Below, piece after piece: positions 17,127 through 23,845 of a stretch of DNA of 64,000 nucleotides. The notes under the pieces are model-generated. The model worked only from the letters and a program-made list of their open reading frames with translations, did no database searches and had not been told where the DNA came from. Numbering within the stretch: the first letter of the stretch is position 1; every line of letters starts with the position of its first letter. Made by a program: the position numbers and the translations under genes. The stretch is taken from assembly GCA_023700805.1 (NCBI GenBank), contig JAMPYF010000010.1:41407-105406 (forward strand). Reading direction: 5' to 3'. The DNA comes from Sulfuritalea sp. (lineage in GTDB: Bacteria > Pseudomonadota > Gammaproteobacteria > Burkholderiales > Rhodocyclaceae).

Positions 17127-18245
17127 ATGGAAACCTGCGATGCGCTGATCATAGGCGGTGGACCGGCGGGTTCTTCCTGCGCCTGGCAGCTGCGACGTCA
17201 TGGCCTGGACGTGATGGTGATGGACAAGGCGGACTTCCCCCGCGACAAGGTCTGCGCCGGCTGGATCACGCCTGCCGTGCTGCGTACGCTGGCGATCGAT
17301 CCGCGGACCTACGCGCGGCAGCGCACCTTGCAGGCCATCAGCGCCTTTCGCACCGGCCTGATCGATGGCCCGCAACTGGCCACCGGGTATGCGGACACGG
17401 TCAGCTACGGCATCCGCCGCTGCGAATTCGACGACTATCTGCTGCGGCGCACGAACGCGCGGCTGGCCCTGGGTCAGCCGCTGAAGTCCTTGCACAGGGA
17501 GGGCGAGCGCTGGGTGATCAACGATCAAGTCAGCACGCCGCTGCTGATCGGCGCCGGCGGACACTTTTGCCCGGTCGCCCGCCACCTGGGCGCCGAACTC
17601 GGTGCCGGCGAAACGGCAGTTACGGCCAAGGAAATAGAGTTCGAAATGGATGCGCAGCAGATCGCCGCCTGCCAGGTCAGGCCGGAGATGCCGGAGCTGT
17701 ATTTCTGCGAGGACCTTTCGGGCTACGGCTGGTGCATACGCAAGGGTCAGTATCTGAACATCGGACTCGGCATGGAGCGCAGCCATCGTCTGAGCGACGC
17801 ACTCGAACGCTTCTGCAATTTTCTCAAGCAGCGCGGCCGCATCCCGCCGAACGTCCCGGACCGATTTCATGGCCATGCCTATCTGCTCTACCGGCGCTCG
17901 ACTCGCCGGCTGCTGGACGACGGCGTGCTGCTGGTCGGCGATGCCGCCGGGCTGGCCTGCCCGCGCAGCGGCGAGGGGATCCGGCCCGCCGTCGAATCCG
18001 GCCTGATGGCCGCCACGACCATCCTGCAGGCCGCGGGCGATTATCGCCGCGAGCGGCTGGCGGCTTATAGCCAGCATTTGCTTGCGCGCTATGGATCCCC
18101 GGCGGCCGACAGCGGCAGCGTCGCCGCGAAAGACCTGCGCCAGCGCCTGGCGCGGCTGTTGTTGCGCAACCGCTGGTTTACCCGCCACGTGGTGCTGGAT
18201 CGCTGGTTTCTCCACGCCCGGGACGCCGACCTGCAACTGGCTTGA
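17127..18245 (+). CDS. FAD-dependent oxidoreductase, geranylgeranyl reductase family
   Basis: 372 aa. The N-terminal Rossmann motif for FAD is ALIIGGGPAGSSCAWQLRRHG. PRDKVCAGWITPAVL is typical of the GGR family, GYGWCIRKGQYLNIGLG corresponds to the family's YxWxFPKG-like segment, and VGDAAGLACPRSGEGI closes the FAD site. Members reduce isoprenoid or lipid C=C bonds. The link to the cfa-like gene suggests a lipid acyl or isoprenoid substrate at the membrane. The true substrate is unknown. Confidence 0.85.
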   Translation: METCDALIIGGGPAGSSCAWQLRRHGLDVMVMDKADFPRDKVCAGWITPAVLRTLAIDPRTYARQRTLQAISAFRTGLIDGPQLATGYADTVSYGIRRCEFDDYLLRRTNARLALGQPLKSLHREGERWVINDQVSTPLLIGAGGHFCPVARHLGAELGAGETAVTAKEIEFEMDAQQIAACQVRPEMPELYFCEDLSGYGWCIRKGQYLNIGLGMERSHRLSDALERFCNFLKQRGRIPPNVPDRFHGHAYLLYRRSTRRLLDDGVLLVGDAAGLACPRSGEGIRPAVESGLMAATTILQAAGDYRRERLAAYSQHLLARYGSPAADSGSVAAKDLRQRLARLLLRNRWFTRHVVLDRWFLHARDADLQLA

Positions 18246-18277
18246 ACCACAATTCGCATTGAACGAGGAGAAACACC

Positions 18278-18781
18278 ATGCTCGATTCGCTGAGGCAATC
18301 CGGGAAGAAAATCGGAAACGAAATCGGCCGCGCCTGGGACAGCCTGGCGGAAGGCTGGCGCGAGATGTTCAGCCGCGGCAGCGGTGCCCTGACGCAGTTC
18401 GTCCACGGCAAGGAAGAGGAGCATCCGAAAGATTCGCTGCTGGTGCCCTTCCCACGCTGGAGCCTGCTCGCCGGCGAGGTCGAGGAGACCGACAAGGAGA
18501 TCGTGGTGCGCCTCGAACTGCCGGGCATGCAGAAGGAGGACTGCCAGATCACGGTCGATGGCAACGTGCTCTACGTCAGCGGCGAGAAACATGCCGAGCG
18601 CTCAAGCCACGACAGCACCTACCATGTCATGGAGCGCGCCTATGGTTCCTTCCAGCGCACCATCGCCCTGCCGCGCAATGTCTTCGCCGACAGGGCCACG
18701 GCCGCATACAAGAACGGCGTGATGACCATACACCTGCCCAAGGCCAACGGCGAGAAGTCGCATTTGATCCCCGTGTCCTGA
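18278..18781 (+). CDS. Hsp20/alpha-crystallin small heat-shock protein (longer form)
   Basis: 167 aa. An amphipathic N-terminal region of ~65 residues (DSLRQSGKKIGNEIGRAWDS) precedes the alpha-crystallin domain: KEIVVRLELPGMQKEDCQI, VLYVSGEK, YGSFQRTIALPRNV and GVMTIHLPKANGEKSHLIPV. It is an ATP-independent holdase that forms oligomers. It lies 32 bp downstream of the flavoprotein in the same direction, with AGGAG before the ATG, and is probably on the same transcript. A short hairpin (18791-18810) without a T-run follows the stop. Confidence 0.92.
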   Translation: MLDSLRQSGKKIGNEIGRAWDSLAEGWREMFSRGSGALTQFVHGKEEEHPKDSLLVPFPRWSLLAGEVEETDKEIVVRLELPGMQKEDCQITVDGNVLYVSGEKHAERSSHDSTYHVMERAYGSFQRTIALPRNVFADRATAAYKNGVMTIHLPKANGEKSHLIPVS

Positions 18782-18889
18782 AGCCGCACCGCAGCCGTCA
18801 TAGCGGCTGCCTTCCGATTGGTGCCGACCAGGGCACGGTTCCCGCCCGTGGCAGGATCCTCCATCGGACGAGCGGCTGTCGGCGGCCGT

Positions 18890-19336
18890 TCAGGAAACTG
18901 CGATCTGCGTCGCGGCCGTGCCCTGCTTCTTGGGCAGCACGGCCTCCAGCACGCCATCGGTGTACTTGGCGGTCGCCGCGCCCTGGTCCACTTCCTTGTC
19001 CAGCGTGAAGCTGCGTGACACCTGGCCGAAATAGCGCTCGCTGTGCACCACCTTCTTGCCTTCCTTCTTCTCCGTTTCCTTCTTCACCTCGGCGCTGATG
19101 GAAACCAGATTGCCATCGACGGAGATGTGGATGTCTTCCTTCTTGACCCCCGGAATCTCGGCCTTTACGGTGTAGGCCTTGTCGTCTTCCGTCACGTCGA
19201 GCTTCATCTGCGGCGCTGCCGACGCGCCCTGGAATACCGGACGTACCATGAAGCCCTTGAATAGGTTGTCGAAGTCGCCGAACGGATCGAGGCGCGTCAG
19301 TTCGCTGAGCGGATCGAAACGGGTTATGTTGGCCAT
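18890..19336 (-). CDS. Hsp20/alpha-crystallin small heat-shock protein
   Basis: 148 aa. The short N-terminal MANITRFDPLSELTRLDPFG region is typical of class A bacterial Hsp20. The alpha-crystallin domain has AYTVKAEIPGVKKEDIHI, LVSISAEVK, YFGQVSRSFTLDKEVD and GVLEAVLPKK. It faces the other hsp20 gene (tail to tail, about 108 bp apart), so two divergent members of the family are adjacent. The ATG at 19336 has AGGAGAATC upstream, and the open frame before it is not homologous. Confidence 0.93.
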   Translation of the reverse strand: MANITRFDPLSELTRLDPFGDFDNLFKGFMVRPVFQGASAAPQMKLDVTEDDKAYTVKAEIPGVKKEDIHISVDGNLVSISAEVKKETEKKEGKKVVHSERYFGQVSRSFTLDKEVDQGAATAKYTDGVLEAVLPKKQGTAATQIAVS

Positions 19337-19394
19337 GATGATTCTCCTGTCATTGTATGAAGATTTGGATGTCCAGCCCGTGAAGTGCCACGCT

Positions 19395-19625
19395 CTAGTG
19401 AAGGTTGTGCAGGATGCTCTCGACATCCACCTCGGCCTGCAGCCAGTCGGACATCTCGTTGCCGGGCGCAAAGCCGCGCTGTTCGGCACGGAAATAGGCG
19501 GCTTCGGCGATCATTTGTTCCCGCGGACATTCGTGGTTCGATGAATCCGGTTTGGCCCCGGCGCGGGCCTGCTTTGCGGGCGTACTGCCTTTAGTCTTGA
19601 CTGCTGCTTCGCTTCTGACTTTCAT
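19395..19625 (-). CDS. DUF2934 domain protein
   Basis: 76 aa. A Lys/Ala-rich basic N-terminus (about 35 residues) precedes the DUF2934 motif: EQMIAEAAYFRAEQRGFAPG followed by NEMSDWLQAEVDVE. DUF2934 proteins are small, of unknown function, often near stress genes in Proteobacteria. A GAAGAAAAT stretch upstream could serve as ribosome-binding site. It follows the Cys-rich hypothetical gene and precedes the hsp20 gene on the minus strand. Confidence 0.75.
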   Translation of the reverse strand: MKVRSEAAVKTKGSTPAKQARAGAKPDSSNHECPREQMIAEAAYFRAEQRGFAPGNEMSDWLQAEVDVESILHNLH

Positions 19626-19699
19626 TTTCTTCTCCCGAACGAAACAAGATTGAGTGACAACTTACGAGGCCACCTTCCCGCACCGGGCTGACCGGCAAA

Positions 19700-20035
19700 T
19701 CATGGTCCCGACGACCGCAGCAGCGGGCACCGATCCAGCGCCTGACCGGCGCATTCTTTCGGAGCCGCACCGAGGTAACGGCAATTGGCGCATAACAGCA
19801 TCCGGGCCGTTCTCATGGCGGCGGGTGAATGGTCGCCATTCTTCATCAGGCTCTCGGCCAGGATGCCCATCCGGATCAGGTGTTCGCGCTGCGGATCAGC
19901 CGCCGGAATCTGACTCAGCCACATCCGCCCCAGCCGCGCCACCCCAGCCAGCAGGTCCTGCCTGGCGGTGGCTTTGGCATCGACCGCCGAGGGCCGGGCA
20001 CCGCCCGGAGTACTTTTCAGATACACGGAATACAT
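19700..20035 (-). CDS. Hypothetical protein with Cys-rich C-terminus
   Basis: 111 aa, not recognised. The middle is helical (LLAGVARLGRMWLSQIPAAD). The C-terminal third has four cysteines (LLCANCRYLGAAPKECAGQA and DRCPLL), which could bind metal or a cluster. It lies 21 bp downstream of the PAS-domain gene on the same strand, so the two probably form an operon under the palindromes at 20573-20617. Confidence 0.6.
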   Translation of the reverse strand: MYSVYLKSTPGGARPSAVDAKATARQDLLAGVARLGRMWLSQIPAADPQREHLIRMGILAESLMKNGDHSPAAMRTARMLLCANCRYLGAAPKECAGQALDRCPLLRSSGP

Positions 20036-20056
20036 GGCATCGATGCCGGCCGAAAA

Positions 20057-20479
20057 CTAGTGACTTGCGGTCTGTTCGGGGCGACGCACATTGAGCAGGA
20101 ACATTTCGCGCTCCGGACTGACCGATGCCATGCGCGCCAGGTTCAGTTCGATCGTAAACACCCTCCCGGCGGCATCCTTGGCCTCGAACTTGCGCCATTC
20201 GCCGTCGGCGCAAAGGTATACAAGATACCTCGCGCAGTAGCTCGGCGAACTTCCGCTGAGAAACAGTCCGGCAATGAAATCCGAAATCAGGCGCCCGACC
20301 AGGCGCACCTGGCTGGCGCCGAAAATCCGTTCCGCAGGCGTGCCGCAACTGAGTATCCTGCCCAGGCGATCGAGAATCAGGGTGCAGTAATCGCCCCGAT
20401 TCACGAAGTTCGCCGCAACATGGAATATGTCCTGCGTCGCCGCCGCCTGTTGCCGCGCCATGATATTTTGCCCATCCAT
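20057..20479 (-). CDS. PAS-domain protein
   Basis: 140 aa consisting essentially of one PAS domain. TLILDRLGRILSCGTPAERI, FGASQVRLVGRLISDFI, EWRKFEAKDAAGRVFTIELN and MFLLNVRRP correspond to the usual strands. No output domain is attached, so it may act as a single-domain sensor or partner of another kinase or regulator. A ligand cannot be assigned; the Cys and His content gives no clear heme or flavin site. GGAGG sits before the ATG. The upstream 230 bp (20480-20710) contain tandem ATAC-N10-GTAT palindromes. Confidence 0.7.
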   Translation of the reverse strand: MDGQNIMARQQAAATQDIFHVAANFVNRGDYCTLILDRLGRILSCGTPAERIFGASQVRLVGRLISDFIAGLFLSGSSPSYCARYLVYLCADGEWRKFEAKDAAGRVFTIELNLARMASVSPEREMFLLNVRRPEQTASH

Positions 20480-20572
20480 GCTTAACCTCCTTGCTCAGCC
20501 CTTCCGCCCGGCAGGAACGCAAGCCAGGCTGGAATATCCAAGCTAAAAAGTATCCGGCGCGGATGTGGTTGG

Positions 20573-20617
20573 AAATACTACGGCGGCCGTATTTTCGATA
20601 CCGGGATGGTGGTATTG
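20573..20617. promoter_or_regulatory. Tandem palindromic operators ATAC-N10-GTAT upstream of the PAS gene
   Basis: AAATAC-N10-GTATTT lies at 20573-20594 and CGATAC-N10-GTATTG at 20596-20617, with centres exactly 23 bp apart. The sites are ~95-140 bp upstream of the PAS gene start (minus strand). Arm sequence, 10-bp spacer and 23-bp phasing are the same as at 15574-15618, while the spacers differ, which argues for protein recognition and not recent duplication. Confidence 0.55.
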
Positions 20618-20641
20618 ACCGGCGCGACTTCAACGACACAT

Positions 20642-20671
20642 AAAAAAGCCCCGGGGATTTCTCGCCGGGGC
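20642..20671 (-). terminator. Rho-independent terminator of the small exported-protein operon
   Basis: On the minus strand GCCCCGG, a 10-nt loop and CCGGGGC are followed directly by TTTTTT. It lies 40 bp after the stop at 20711 and insulates that operon from the PAS gene. Confidence 0.85.
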
Positions 20672-20710
20672 GTGATCGGAAACCATGCTGTCCGACGCAA
20701 TGAAATCCCG

Positions 20711-21019
20711 CTATTCGCGGCGCTGCTCGCGGCGCCCCGCCGACATCCGGTGCGGATAGAGGTCGCGCCCTGCGTCATGCACGTCGCGGCGCAACTGGCG
20801 ACGTTCTTCGGGCGACAAGCGCTGGCCGCGACCGCGCGCATCGCCGTCGGGCGACAGCTGCTCAAGGCGCCGTTCGACGGGCATCAGGCGCTGCGGTCCG
20901 TCGCCGCCGGCATCGCGGCCCGGTCCCGGGCGCTGCGGACCCTGGGCCGCAGCGCCTGCCACCAGCAGCCACAATGCCCCCGCCACCGCCGCCCATCCGA
21001 TACTGCGTTTTGAGCTCAC
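20711..21019 (-). CDS. Small exported hypothetical protein
   Basis: 102 aa. The N-terminus SSKRSIGWAAVAGALWLLV ending in AGAAAQ is a clear signal peptide; the mature part is Arg/Gly/Pro-rich and hydrophilic (RRLEQLSPDGDARGRGQRLS, EERRQLRRDVHDAGRDLYPH). The mature sequence has the feel of a DUF3106-like periplasmic protein, but this is not certain. GTG at 21019 was chosen because AGGAG lies five bases before it. An ATG at 21040 overlaps the stop of the upstream small gene (TGATG) and would allow coupled translation, adding seven residues. The frame continues upstream antisense to ompR, which is a shadow. Confidence 0.6.
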   Translation of the reverse strand: MSSKRSIGWAAVAGALWLLVAGAAAQGPQRPGPGRDAGGDGPQRLMPVERRLEQLSPDGDARGRGQRLSPEERRQLRRDVHDAGRDLYPHRMSAGRREQRRE

Positions 21020-21039
21020 ATCGACTCCTGGTTGATCCA

Positions 21040-21174
21040 TCAACGGAAGATATTGTAAACCTGCTCGCCGGCCACATGGCTGGCTGCCATCAGCTGATCG
21101 ACCGCGGCCGGCGAATCCGCACCCCATAACGCGAGTCCGATCGCCAGGGCCATGCCGAAGAATAGCGCTTTCAT
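21040..21174 (-). CDS. 44-aa exported small protein
   Basis: MKALFFGMALAIGLALWGAD is followed by SPAAVDQLMAASHVAGEQVYNIFR: a signal peptide or single TM and a ~24-residue mature peptide. The ATG has GGAGG four bases upstream, and the gene overlaps or abuts the next small exported protein. It was found by reading the region divergent from ompR. The function is unknown; the arrangement suggests that both small proteins share the promoter region with ompR. Confidence 0.6.
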   Translation of the reverse strand: MKALFFGMALAIGLALWGADSPAAVDQLMAASHVAGEQVYNIFR

Positions 21175-21268
21175 GATTGCCTCCGTGTTCTCCGCAGCGA
21201 TGCCGCCTTTTGGGGCACGCTTGCATTCTCTGCAGCGGCTGTAAGTCAATTGTTGCCGCCGGACGGGG

Positions 21269-21285
21269 TTTGTAATCGTTTGTAA
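21269..21285 (+). promoter_or_regulatory. Direct repeat TTTGTAA-N3-TTTGTAA, probable OmpR-family box
   Basis: TTTGTAA at 21269-21275 and 21279-21285 are head-to-tail with a 10-bp period, the typical arrangement for OmpR/PhoB-class regulators. They are 44-60 bp upstream of the ompR ATG and are also upstream of the divergent small-protein gene. A TAGGAT -10-like element lies at 21316-21321, close to the ATG. Autoregulation is inferred. Confidence 0.5.
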
Positions 21286-21328
21286 AGCCCGCTGGCACGA
21301 TGCCGGCGATCCAGCTAGGATTTAGCCC

Positions 21329-22057
21329 ATGAATGAAACCAAAGCCAAAATCCTGGTCGTCGATGACGACCAGCGCCTGCGCCAGTTGCTCGAACGCTAT
21401 CTTTCCGATCAGGATTTCACGGTCAAGGCCGTACCCGATGCGCCGGGCATGGACCGCGCACTGGAACGCGAACTCTACGACCTGATCGTGCTCGACCTGA
21501 TGCTGCCCGGCGAAGACGGCCTGGCCATTTGCCGCCGCCTGCGCGGCCAGTCCAACCCGGTCAGTATCATCATGCTGACGGCCAAAGGCGACGAGGTGGA
21601 TCGTATCGTCGGCCTCGAAATCGGCGCCGACGACTACCTGCCCAAACCTTTCAATCCGCGTGAACTGGTCGCCCGCATCCATGCCGTGCTGCGCCGCCGC
21701 AGCGCGCCGCCGCCGCCCGGCGCGCCGGCCATCACCGAAGAAAGCGTGAGCTTCGGCAAGATCCGGATCAACCTGGCGACGCGCGAACTCGAGCGCGACG
21801 AAACCAGCACGCTGCTGACCTCGGGCGAATTCGGCCTGCTGCGGGTGCTGCTGGAGCACCCGCGCCAGCCGATGAGCCGCGACAAGCTGATGGAACTGGC
21901 GCGCGGCCGCGAATACGAAGTCTTCGACCGCGCCATCGATGTGCAGATCTCGCGCCTGCGCAAGCTGGTCGAGGAGGATCCCGGCAAGCCGCGCTACATC
22001 CAGACCGTCTGGGGCTTCGGCTATGTCTTCGTTCCCGACGGCAAGAAGCACGAATGA
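21329..22057 (+). CDS. ompR: OmpR-type response regulator
   Basis: 242 aa. In the receiver domain the acidic pocket is VVDDDQ, the phosphoacceptor is Asp in IVLDLMLPGEDG and the conserved Lys is in YLPKPFNPREL. The C-terminal winged helix (residues ~140-238) includes EFGLLRVLLEHPRQPMSRD and the RALDVQISRLR-like segment DRAIDVQISRLRKLVEEDPG, with a YIQTVWGFGYVF end. It is full length and matches OmpR more closely than other subfamily members. The stop overlaps the envZ ATG by 4 bp. Osmotic or envelope control of porins is the family role. Confidence 0.93.
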   Translation: MNETKAKILVVDDDQRLRQLLERYLSDQDFTVKAVPDAPGMDRALERELYDLIVLDLMLPGEDGLAICRRLRGQSNPVSIIMLTAKGDEVDRIVGLEIGADDYLPKPFNPRELVARIHAVLRRRSAPPPPGAPAITEESVSFGKIRINLATRELERDETSTLLTSGEFGLLRVLLEHPRQPMSRDKLMELARGREYEVFDRAIDVQISRLRKLVEEDPGKPRYIQTVWGFGYVFVPDGKKHE

Positions 22058-23412
22058 GATTGTTGCCGCGCTCGCTGCTGTGGCGCACCTTTCTGTTGCT
22101 TGCGCTGCTGATGGTGTTGTCGGTGGTGGCGTGGTTCGCCATATTTAGAAGCTATGAACGCGAACCGCGCGCCCGGCAACTGGCGCAGACCCTGGTCAGC
22201 GTCGCCAACCTGACGCGCGCCGCGCTGATTTCGGCGCGCCCCGAGGCGCGCATCGAGCTCTTGCGCGACTTGTCCGACCGCGAAGGCATCCGCATCTACC
22301 CGGCCGATGCGGCGGATCGCATTGCGCCCCTGCCCGACCGGGCCTTCCTGCACCTGGTGGAAGAGAATGTCAGGCAGCAGCTGGGGCCGGCCACCCGCCT
22401 GACGCTGGAGCGCGAGGGCGAACGCGCCCTGTTCGTCAGTTTCCGCATCGACGACAGCGACGAAGGCAATTACTGGCTGGCCCTGCCCAGCGAACGCATC
22501 GAGCGCGTGTTTCCGCTGGGCTGGCTGGGCTGGGGCGTGGCGGCGCTGCTGCTGTCGCTGTGCGGCGCCTGGCTCATCGTGTACCGCATCACCCGTCCGC
22601 TCAAGGCCCTGCAGCAGGCCGCGCGGCAGGTCGGTGCGGGCGAGACGCCGGCCCGCCTCGACGAATCCGGCCCGACCGAACTGGCGACGGTCGCCCGCGC
22701 CTTCAACCAGATGAGCACCGACCTTGCCCAGATCGACCAGGACCGCGCCCTGATCCTGGCCGGCATCTCGCACGACCTGCGCACGCCGCTGACGCGCCTG
22801 CGCATGGGCATCGAAATGTCCGCCGACGAAAGCCAGCGCGAGGGCATGTCGGCCGACGTCGAGGAAATGGACAAGACCATCGGCCAGTTCCTCGACTTCG
22901 CGCGCTCGGAAGGCGGCGAGGCGGCACAGCAGGTCGACCTCGCCGCCCTGTTGCTGGAAATCGCCACGCAATACCGCCGGCGCGGTTTCCGCGTCGAACT
23001 GGCGGCACCCGCCGCCGCACCGTCAGCGCCAACTCTTGCCGAGGCCGTATCGGTGCGGCCGCAGGCGCTGCGCCGTGCGGTCAGCAACCTGATCGACAAC
23101 GCGCTGCGCTATGCCGGCAACGAATCCGCGGTGGAACTGGGCCTGAGCACCGCCGCAGGCGAATTCGGGATCGAGGTGCGCGACAGCGGCCCCGGCATAC
23201 CGCCGCAGGATGTCGAGCGCATGAAGCGGCCCTTCGCCCGGCTCGAAGCCGCGCGCACCAACACCACCGGCGCCGGACTGGGACTGGCCATCGTCGAACG
23301 CATCGCGCGCTCGCACAACGGCCGCCTGGAGCTGCTGCCGCGTCCCGGCGGTGGGCTGATCGCCCGTCTCATCCTGCATCCACTCAATTCATCCGCCATC
23401 TCCGTGACATGA
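22054..23412 (+). CDS. envZ: EnvZ-type sensor histidine kinase
   Basis: 452 aa. TM1 is at ~8-31 and TM2 at ~155-175, with a periplasmic sensor between them. HAMP (ITRPLKALQQAARQVGAGE) is followed by the HisKA motif AGISHDLRTPLTRLRMG and a HATPase with NLIDNALRYAG, VRDSGPGIPPQD and GAGLGLAIVERIA. The 16-bp dispersed motif sits at codons ~323-328 (SAPTLA), in the Ala/Pro-rich part between the HisKA and ATPase core. It overlaps ompR upstream and the haemoglobin gene downstream, so the three are translationally coupled. Confidence 0.93.
   Translation: MRLLPRSLLWRTFLLLALLMVLSVVAWFAIFRSYEREPRARQLAQTLVSVANLTRAALISARPEARIELLRDLSDREGIRIYPADAADRIAPLPDRAFLHLVEENVRQQLGPATRLTLEREGERALFVSFRIDDSDEGNYWLALPSERIERVFPLGWLGWGVAALLLSLCGAWLIVYRITRPLKALQQAARQVGAGETPARLDESGPTELATVARAFNQMSTDLAQIDQDRALILAGISHDLRTPLTRLRMGIEMSADESQREGMSADVEEMDKTIGQFLDFARSEGGEAAQQVDLAALLLEIATQYRRRGFRVELAAPAAAPSAPTLAEAVSVRPQALRRAVSNLIDNALRYAGNESAVELGLSTAAGEFGIEVRDSGPGIPPQDVERMKRPFARLEAARTNTTGAGLGLAIVERIARSHNGRLELLPRPGGGLIARLILHPLNSSAISVT
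23022..23037 (-). repeat. Dispersed 16-bp motif, copy 2 (in envZ)
   Basis: Reads AAGAGTTGGCGCTGAC on the minus strand, one mismatch from the consensus. EnvZ is translated from the complementary strand here (S-A-P-T-L). Confidence 0.75.
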
Positions 23413-23816
23413 ACGAAACTGCCACGCCCACTCCGTATTCCCGCATCGGCGGCGAGCCTGCGCTGCGCCGCCTGGTCGGGCGCTTCTACGAATTCATGGA
23501 TACGCTGCCGGAGGCCTACGGCATCCGCAAGCTGCACCAGGCCGACCTGTCGAGCGCCGAAGAAAAGCTGTTCATGTTCATGTCCGGCTGGCTCGGCGGC
23601 CCGCAGTTGTATGTCCAGAACATCGGCCACCCGCGCCTGCGCGCACGCCATCTGCCGTTCCCGATCGCCAGCGACGAAGCCGAGCAATGGATGCTGTGCA
23701 TGCGCCTGGCGCTGGCCGAGGTGGTGACCGACGAGGAACTGCGCGCCAGCCTGGACAAGTCGCTCACCGAGCTGGCCTATCACATACGCAACCGGAACTT
23801 CCCGACCCACCCCTGA
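23409..23816 (+). CDS. Group II truncated haemoglobin
   Basis: 135 aa. The globin pattern of bacterial 2/2 haemoglobins is clear: SRIGGEPALRRLVGRFYEFM, FMFMSGWLGGPQLYV, and IGHPRLRARHLPFPI with the proximal His. EQWMLCMRLAL holds the G8 Trp that marks group II. Group II proteins bind O2 or NO and are linked to oxygen or nitrosative chemistry. The ATG overlaps the envZ stop (ATGA). Co-expression of a haem globin with an OmpR/EnvZ pair suggests that the system responds to, or controls, oxygen/NO handling; that is inference. Confidence 0.9.
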   Translation: MNETATPTPYSRIGGEPALRRLVGRFYEFMDTLPEAYGIRKLHQADLSSAEEKLFMFMSGWLGGPQLYVQNIGHPRLRARHLPFPIASDEAEQWMLCMRLALAEVVTDEELRASLDKSLTELAYHIRNRNFPTHP

Positions 23817-23845
23817 AGCGAGCGCGGTGCTTGCGACGCAGACCG

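Noticed and set aside
21038..22051. Long minus-strand frame antisense to ompR
   Set aside because: Only the final part past 21040 is supported (small exported protein with signal peptide and ribosome site); the rest mirrors ompR codons.
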